Shown piece after piece: positions 61,001-64,000 of a stretch of DNA of 64,000 nucleotides. The position numbers were made by a program, and so were the translations under genes. The DNA comes from Bacillus_BA songklensis (GTDB lineage Bacteria; Bacillota; Bacilli; Bacillales; Bacillaceae_H): assembly GCF_042649685.1 (NCBI RefSeq), contig NZ_JBHRZT010000072.1:434001-498000 (forward strand), written 5' to 3'. How positions within the stretch are numbered: position 1 is the first letter of the stretch; each line of letters begins with the position of its first letter. The notes under the pieces were generated by a model. That model ran no database searches, was not told the origin of the DNA, and saw nothing but the letters and a program-made list of their open reading frames with translations.

Positions 61001-61568
61001 TCCTTATCATTCAGATCCGGGTCTTAACCATGGCGTGTTAGACGAGTTTCAAGTGTTGGGCTATCCGATTCTTTCGATGCGCTCCATTCCGAAAGACGAA
61101 GCCTGGCTGCGCCGCTTCTTTAAAGAAGATTTGGAAAGTGAAAGAGTGAAATATGCGTTGGAAGTAACGGATGTATGGCCGGAAAACTTTAGTTCCAATA
61201 GTGTACAGAAAGTGTGGGCCGCTAAATTTGCCGCCCGCCATCCACATGTGGCCGTATTGGATTTATCCAGCTTTAAATGTGGACATGATGCCCCGACATA
61301 CGGGCTGATTGACTCGGTTATATCAACAGCTGGAACGCCTTATTCCGCCCTTCATGATATTGATGCGAATAAGCCAAGCGGTTCGATCAAAATTCGTGTC
61401 AAAACGTATGCCCATAGCCTGGGACTTCATGAAGAGCGCCTGGAAGATTTAGCGCGCAGAAAGAGGGAATTAGAGCTTCTCATTGAGAAAAAACGTCATG
61501 AATTGATGCGTGGCCCGATTCATGAGCGGTTTAACAGCTCTCCTGAGAGAAAAGCGATATCTGAATAA
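58077..61568 (+). CDS. Acyl-CoA dehydratase activase-type protein (two BadF/BcrA ATPase domains plus DUF2229)
   Basis: A 1163-residue protein that should bind ATP and a [4Fe-4S] cluster and pump electrons to a partner dehydratase. Two ASKHA ATPase domains are present: FIGIDVGSTTVKATVVNPDN (about residue 11) with GGQDAKIIIF and NDKCASGTGA; and AAIGLDGGSTSSKAVLVDTN (about 357) with DIGGQDIKVLFL and NQCSAGNGM. A Cys set (CNFCPNNCSRTF, about 651, plus FSCEKG) may hold a cluster. A DUF2229 region (about 770-960) and a CoA-dehydratase-like end (GRPYHSDPGLNHG, about 985) follow. ATG 58077 follows GTGAGGAAGTGAC. In operon with 61593, 24-base gap. Confidence 0.88.
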   Translation: MEDGIQSLHSLFIGIDVGSTTVKATVVNPDNKEILWSDYQRHNTKQAEMVQEFLIRIGQEFSDVKKEDIRVFITGSGGGPIAEHIGAKFVQEVNAVTMSVEQLHPDVGSVIELGGQDAKIIIFKENEETGDKQAITSMNDKCASGTGATIDKCMIKVGMPEEEVAKLAFDDSKLHHVAAKCGVFAETDIVNLVKSSIPSSEIMCSLADAIVMQNLSVLTRGNTLRHKVLLLGGPNTYLPFLQQCWRKRIPESWEQRGYDYPKDIPLEELIFIPENAQYYAAYGAVMYGLHEPQGVGVYKGLEELKTFITHGRKAKLGEKAGAPLVKSVEELEQFRRQYSIPKFIPAAFEPGQTIRAAIGLDGGSTSSKAVLVDTNGTILLKEYQLSKGNPIQDTKELLGRIYDKVHAAGAKLEIIGFGATGYAADVLEKTLKADVNIVETVAHMMSAVHFFGDIDVICDIGGQDIKVLFLKNGDIRNFRLSNQCSAGNGMLLQAMADQFGIPVQEYAETAFKANLSPKFSYGCAVFLDSDRVNFQKEGYAKEELLAGLAMVLPKNVWQYVVQIPRMAELGRKFVLQGGTQHNLAAVKAQVDYIKERVPDAEVYVHPHTGEAGAIGAAMETLRVVKRRGYSTFLGLDAAIGMQYMSRNDESTRCNFCPNNCSRTFIDTSTPDGQTARYISGFSCEKGTVEDKEAMVQLTKERNQLKKQYPNLVEYEARRMFQHFYDAAPLPEEGHMVEDVKVKSGWLGTRRAKYTRPFQHSSAEIMEWRKQLRIGIPKVLNIWSTAPFWRTYFETLGVSERGIVFSDYTSEEMWQEGGKYGSIDPCYPSKVAQAHVHNLLFKHHRENKPLHAIVFPCITHIPTHLNNVMDSSSCPIVAGAPNVIKAAFTKETDFFKTRGITYFDPAVTFTEPNMLKKQLYEAFKDFLQMTEDESDFAAEEAWKAMELFDAEMQERGRMILEQVEAENKLAILMIGRPYHSDPGLNHGVLDEFQVLGYPILSMRSIPKDEAWLRRFFKEDLESERVKYALEVTDVWPENFSSNSVQKVWAAKFAARHPHVAVLDLSSFKCGHDAPTYGLIDSVISTAGTPYSALHDIDANKPSGSIKIRVKTYAHSLGLHEERLEDLARRKRELELLIEKKRHELMRGPIHERFNSSPERKAISE

Positions 61569-61592
61569 TGATCCAAAGGAGTCGATATAAAC

Positions 61593-63245
61593 GTGAAATC
61601 TGTAAAAGCAAATTCCAGCGTTAAAGATACTGTTCAAACTGATGTTGAGCGAATATTCGAAGAAGAAATCAATCGATTTAAAGCGGAACAAGAAGCGGCG
61701 TTAGGTTTGAACCAAACAAAAAATCAGTGGTTTGATCCTGTCCCGCGTCAATTTTTTTCCAAAGACAAAGATTCAACGACCATCCTTTTCGGAGGACTTA
61801 CGATGGCACATGACTTTTTAGTGGAGGGAGCTCTTCAAGGACTGGGCTACAATGTCAAGCATATGGAGTGCCCGGATACAGAGTCATTGCGCTATGGCAA
61901 GGAATTTGGGAATCGGGGACAATGCAATCCGACCTATTTCACCGTCGGGAATTTGATTAAATATCTTACTCACCTAAGGGACGTAGAAGGAAAATCGAAA
62001 GAAGAAATTGTCCGCAATTATCTTTTCATTACAAGCGGCTCCTGTGGTCCCTGCCGCTTTGGTACGTATGTGACAGAGTACCGGAAGGCATTGCGGGATG
62101 CGGGATTTGACGGTTTCCGGGTTCTTCTGTTCCAACAACAGAGCGGCTTAAAGCAGGCTACGGGTGAAGAGTCAGCTCTTAAATTAGACAGCTCATTTTT
62201 TATCACGTTTTTGAAGGCTGTTTTCATCGGCGATATTTTGAATGCACTCGGTTATCGTATCCGCCCTTATGAAGTGACAGCGGGATCAACCAATGCGGCT
62301 CTTGATCGCTGTAAACAATATTTGCATGAAGCTTTCAGCAAACGGAAATCGCTCATAAAAGCCTTATACCGATGCCGCAAAGAACTGCAAGCGGTGAAAG
62401 TAGACCGGACAATCGTCAAACCAAAAGTAAGCATTATCGGCGAGTTTTGGGCGATGACAACGGAGGGAGACGGCAACTATCGATTACAGCAATTTTTGGA
62501 GGAAGAAGGGGCCGAAGTAGAAGTACAATCCGTTACGGCATGGATTTTATTTTTGATCTGGGAGGGACGTTATGATACCCTCAAACGGATGAATTTGCGC
62601 CAGGATGATTCCGGTCGTAAAGGACTGGAAGGAAAGAACCCTCAGCTGCGCCTGCGGATGCTGCAGTTGGCCGACCGTACGGTAAGAGTGATGTTTCAAA
62701 CGTATGCCAGAGTCATTGGACTTCACGGCTATCATTTGCCTGATATGGATGAGATTGCGAAGGTCGCGCACGATCACTATAACAACCATCTAAGAGGTGG
62801 AGAGGGGCATATGGAGGTCGGCAAGCTCATTTTGAATGTAGTGAAACGCAAAGTGAACATGACCGTTTCGGTCAAACCTTTTGGATGTATGCCTTCATCA
62901 GGCGTTTCAGACGGCGTCCAGTCATTGATTACCGAGATTCACCCGGAAGCAATTTTTCTTCCTATTGAAACAACGGGAGACGGGGCGATCAATGTATACA
63001 GCAGGATTCAGATGATGCTGTTTAAGGCGAAGCAGGCGGCACAGAAGGAGTTTGACGAAGCCTTAACGAAAAAAGGGTTTACAGTTGAGAAGCTTCGAAT
63101 GATGGGTTCTTCCCAATCTACCCGACCGCTACAAACAGGCCGGCATGTTGTTGCTTGTACGGCAGCAAACCTGGTATATGGCATACCCGGTTTCTTCAAC
63201 CGGTTTTCGTTCCGAAGAAACAAAGAAGAAATGGAAAGTATTTAG
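61593..63245 (+). CDS. 2-hydroxyacyl-CoA dehydratase-family protein (partner of the activase)
   Basis: A 550-residue protein of the HgdB/double-cubane family. GTG start after AAAGGAGTCG. Conserved Cys motifs that could bind an iron-sulfur cluster are seen: GNRGQCNPTYFTVGN (about residue 110), FITSGSCGPCRFGTY (about 150) and KPFGCMPSSGVSDGVQ (about 430). The N-terminus is charged coiled coil. Together with the activase it resembles an ATP-driven low-potential reductase or dehydratase. No CoA-transferase or acyl-CoA dehydrogenase gene is near, so the classical 2-hydroxyglutarate pathway is unlikely. Confidence 0.82.
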   Translation: MKSVKANSSVKDTVQTDVERIFEEEINRFKAEQEAALGLNQTKNQWFDPVPRQFFSKDKDSTTILFGGLTMAHDFLVEGALQGLGYNVKHMECPDTESLRYGKEFGNRGQCNPTYFTVGNLIKYLTHLRDVEGKSKEEIVRNYLFITSGSCGPCRFGTYVTEYRKALRDAGFDGFRVLLFQQQSGLKQATGEESALKLDSSFFITFLKAVFIGDILNALGYRIRPYEVTAGSTNAALDRCKQYLHEAFSKRKSLIKALYRCRKELQAVKVDRTIVKPKVSIIGEFWAMTTEGDGNYRLQQFLEEEGAEVEVQSVTAWILFLIWEGRYDTLKRMNLRQDDSGRKGLEGKNPQLRLRMLQLADRTVRVMFQTYARVIGLHGYHLPDMDEIAKVAHDHYNNHLRGGEGHMEVGKLILNVVKRKVNMTVSVKPFGCMPSSGVSDGVQSLITEIHPEAIFLPIETTGDGAINVYSRIQMMLFKAKQAAQKEFDEALTKKGFTVEKLRMMGSSQSTRPLQTGRHVVACTAANLVYGIPGFFNRFSFRRNKEEMESI

Positions 63246-63321
63246 GGATTTATGTATAGAGATTTCCAAATTTGGGCAAAATAAAGCTGGAAAACGTCCA
63301 ATCTCGTTTTATTCTCAAAAC

Positions 63322-63364
63322 ACAAAAAGAGCGGGTTACCGTATAAACCCGCTCTTTTTGTGTT
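63322..63364 (+). terminator. Terminator of the activase-dehydratase operon
   Basis: CACAAAAAGAGCGGGTT pairs with AACCCGCTCTTTTTGTG around ACCGTATA. Confidence 0.9.
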
Positions 63365-63457
63365 TATTATCCCCATTATGCGGTCGTAAACATTTCATAA
63401 TATCCTTGTTTTTGTAACATACTGTACTTGTCTAATAAAACGAAGGGTAAGATAATC

Positions 63458-64000
63458 ATGAAGAAGGTTCTTTTATTTCTTGTCGATTCATTAATGCCTG
63501 GCATACTGGAAGGTTGCATGCAGCAGAGAACAGTTCCAGCACTTCAGTTTTTAGTGGATCGGGGAAGATATTGGTCTAATTGCATTACAAGTTTTCCTAC
63601 TATGACAGCCTCTGTTGATAGCTCATTGGTGACGGGTGTATATCCTGATGTTCATCGGGTTCCTGGACTTATTTGGTTTGATCCTGAAGAAAAAGAAATC
63701 ATTAATTATATAAACGGTTGGAAGTGTGTAAGGAAACTCGGTCTTTCAAATTGTGCGAAAAATGTTCTTTACAACCTCAATGAGAAACATTTAAGCAAAC
63801 AAGTGTCCACTATTTTTGAGGAACTAGCAATGAGAGGAAGAACATCAGGTGCCATTAATGCAATGGTTCACAGGGGTGTTAAAAAACATCGCGTCCGGCT
63901 TCCTTTTTTACTCAACCTATCAACAAGGTTTCGCTTTCATGATCATATTTCCGGTCCTGATGTGATGACATTAGGGGCAATGGTCCAAACAGATGTACAG
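63458..64000 (+). CDS. Second alkaline-phosphatase superfamily phosphodiesterase (partial, runs off the right edge)
   Basis: ATG at 63458 after GAAGGGTAAGATAATC. The first 181 codons align along their length with the gene at 56439: KKVLLFLVDSLMPGILE (metal Asp), TSFPTMTASVDSSLVTGVYP (Thr nucleophile), VPGLIWFDPEEKEIINY and LSKQVSTIFEELAMRGRTSG. About half of the residues appear shared, so it is an old duplicate. Both copies keep the catalytic Thr. The remaining two thirds lie beyond base 64000. Confidence 0.85.
   Translation, partial: MKKVLLFLVDSLMPGILEGCMQQRTVPALQFLVDRGRYWSNCITSFPTMTASVDSSLVTGVYPDVHRVPGLIWFDPEEKEIINYINGWKCVRKLGLSNCAKNVLYNLNEKHLSKQVSTIFEELAMRGRTSGAINAMVHRGVKKHRVRLPFLLNLSTRFRFHDHISGPDVMTLGAMVQTDVQ

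Noticed and set aside
1..64000. CRISPR arrays, tRNA or rRNA genes
   Set aside because: No regularly spaced repeats, cloverleaf-like sequence with TTCGAAT T-loops in context, or rRNA sequence was recognised on either strand.

Overview
The window is low-to-moderate GC DNA from a spore-forming Bacillaceae species (Bacillus sensu lato). Most genes have clear Bacillus subtilis-type relatives: a YqjH-type DNA polymerase IV, YcgR/YcgQ, KtrC/KtrD, CysL-CysJ-CysI, PatA, YocH, YdjO, YjcZ, YxcD and a second ClpP. Ribosome binding sites are strong AAGGAGG types, TTG and GTG starts are common, and genes are closed by U-rich hairpin terminators. The exact species cannot be told from the sequence. No rRNA, tRNA or CRISPR array was seen.

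Layout. 0-3 kb: an alanyl-tRNA editing protein running off the left edge, decayed fragments (PII protein, methyltransferase) and dinB. 3-8 kb: a probable zinc block with ycgR-ycgQ, a truncated second ycgQ, a Zur-box-preceded FAD oxidoreductase and an orphan zinc-binding lipoprotein. 8-11.6 kb: a thioredoxin-reductase-like gene bracketed by inverted copies of a small repeat, then the potassium uptake pair ktrD-ktrC. 11.6-16.4 kb: the sulfite reductase module, cysL divergent from cysJI. 16.4-22.8 kb: a gene graveyard with integrase and IS6 remnants, short phage-type genes in partly duplicated cassettes, and fragments of AHSA1 and CotA genes. 23-26.4 kb: a GntR-ABC operon of the Ytr type. 27-29.6 kb: cysteine synthase and a YeeE/TsuA thiosulfate permease, which with cysJI make a sulfur theme. 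30-35 kb: a MocR regulator divergent from a DMT exporter, repeats and an IS1182 remnant, patA and a GNAT gene. 35-45 kb: an alpha-amylase pseudogene, an FkbM methyltransferase, a small Hol-Tox-like type I toxin with a duplicated 3' region, YocH, YdjO, YjcZ, an erythromycin-esterase-like protein and a zwf lacking its active site. 45-51 kb: a sigma factor next to a second clpP, a PQQ-type sugar dehydrogenase and an SLH-amidase. 51-56 kb: a NERD protein, a deleted SDR, a patatin, an ACT-MFS fusion and an intact SDR. 56-64 kb: two paralogous phosphodiesterase genes flanking a large CoA-dehydratase-type activase and its dehydratase partner.

Two patterns run across the window. First, several genes (amylase, zwf, an SDR, probably the ACT-MFS fusion) carry clean in-frame internal deletions or joins, and many other genes survive only as fragments. 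Second, a structured intergenic element built of two hairpins plus a conserved tail recurs four times, with stem sequences that differ but stay paired. The most promising candidates for new biology are the activase/dehydratase locus with its flanking phosphodiesterases, the sigma factor-ClpP2 pair, the Zur-box oxidoreductase and the ACT-MFS protein.
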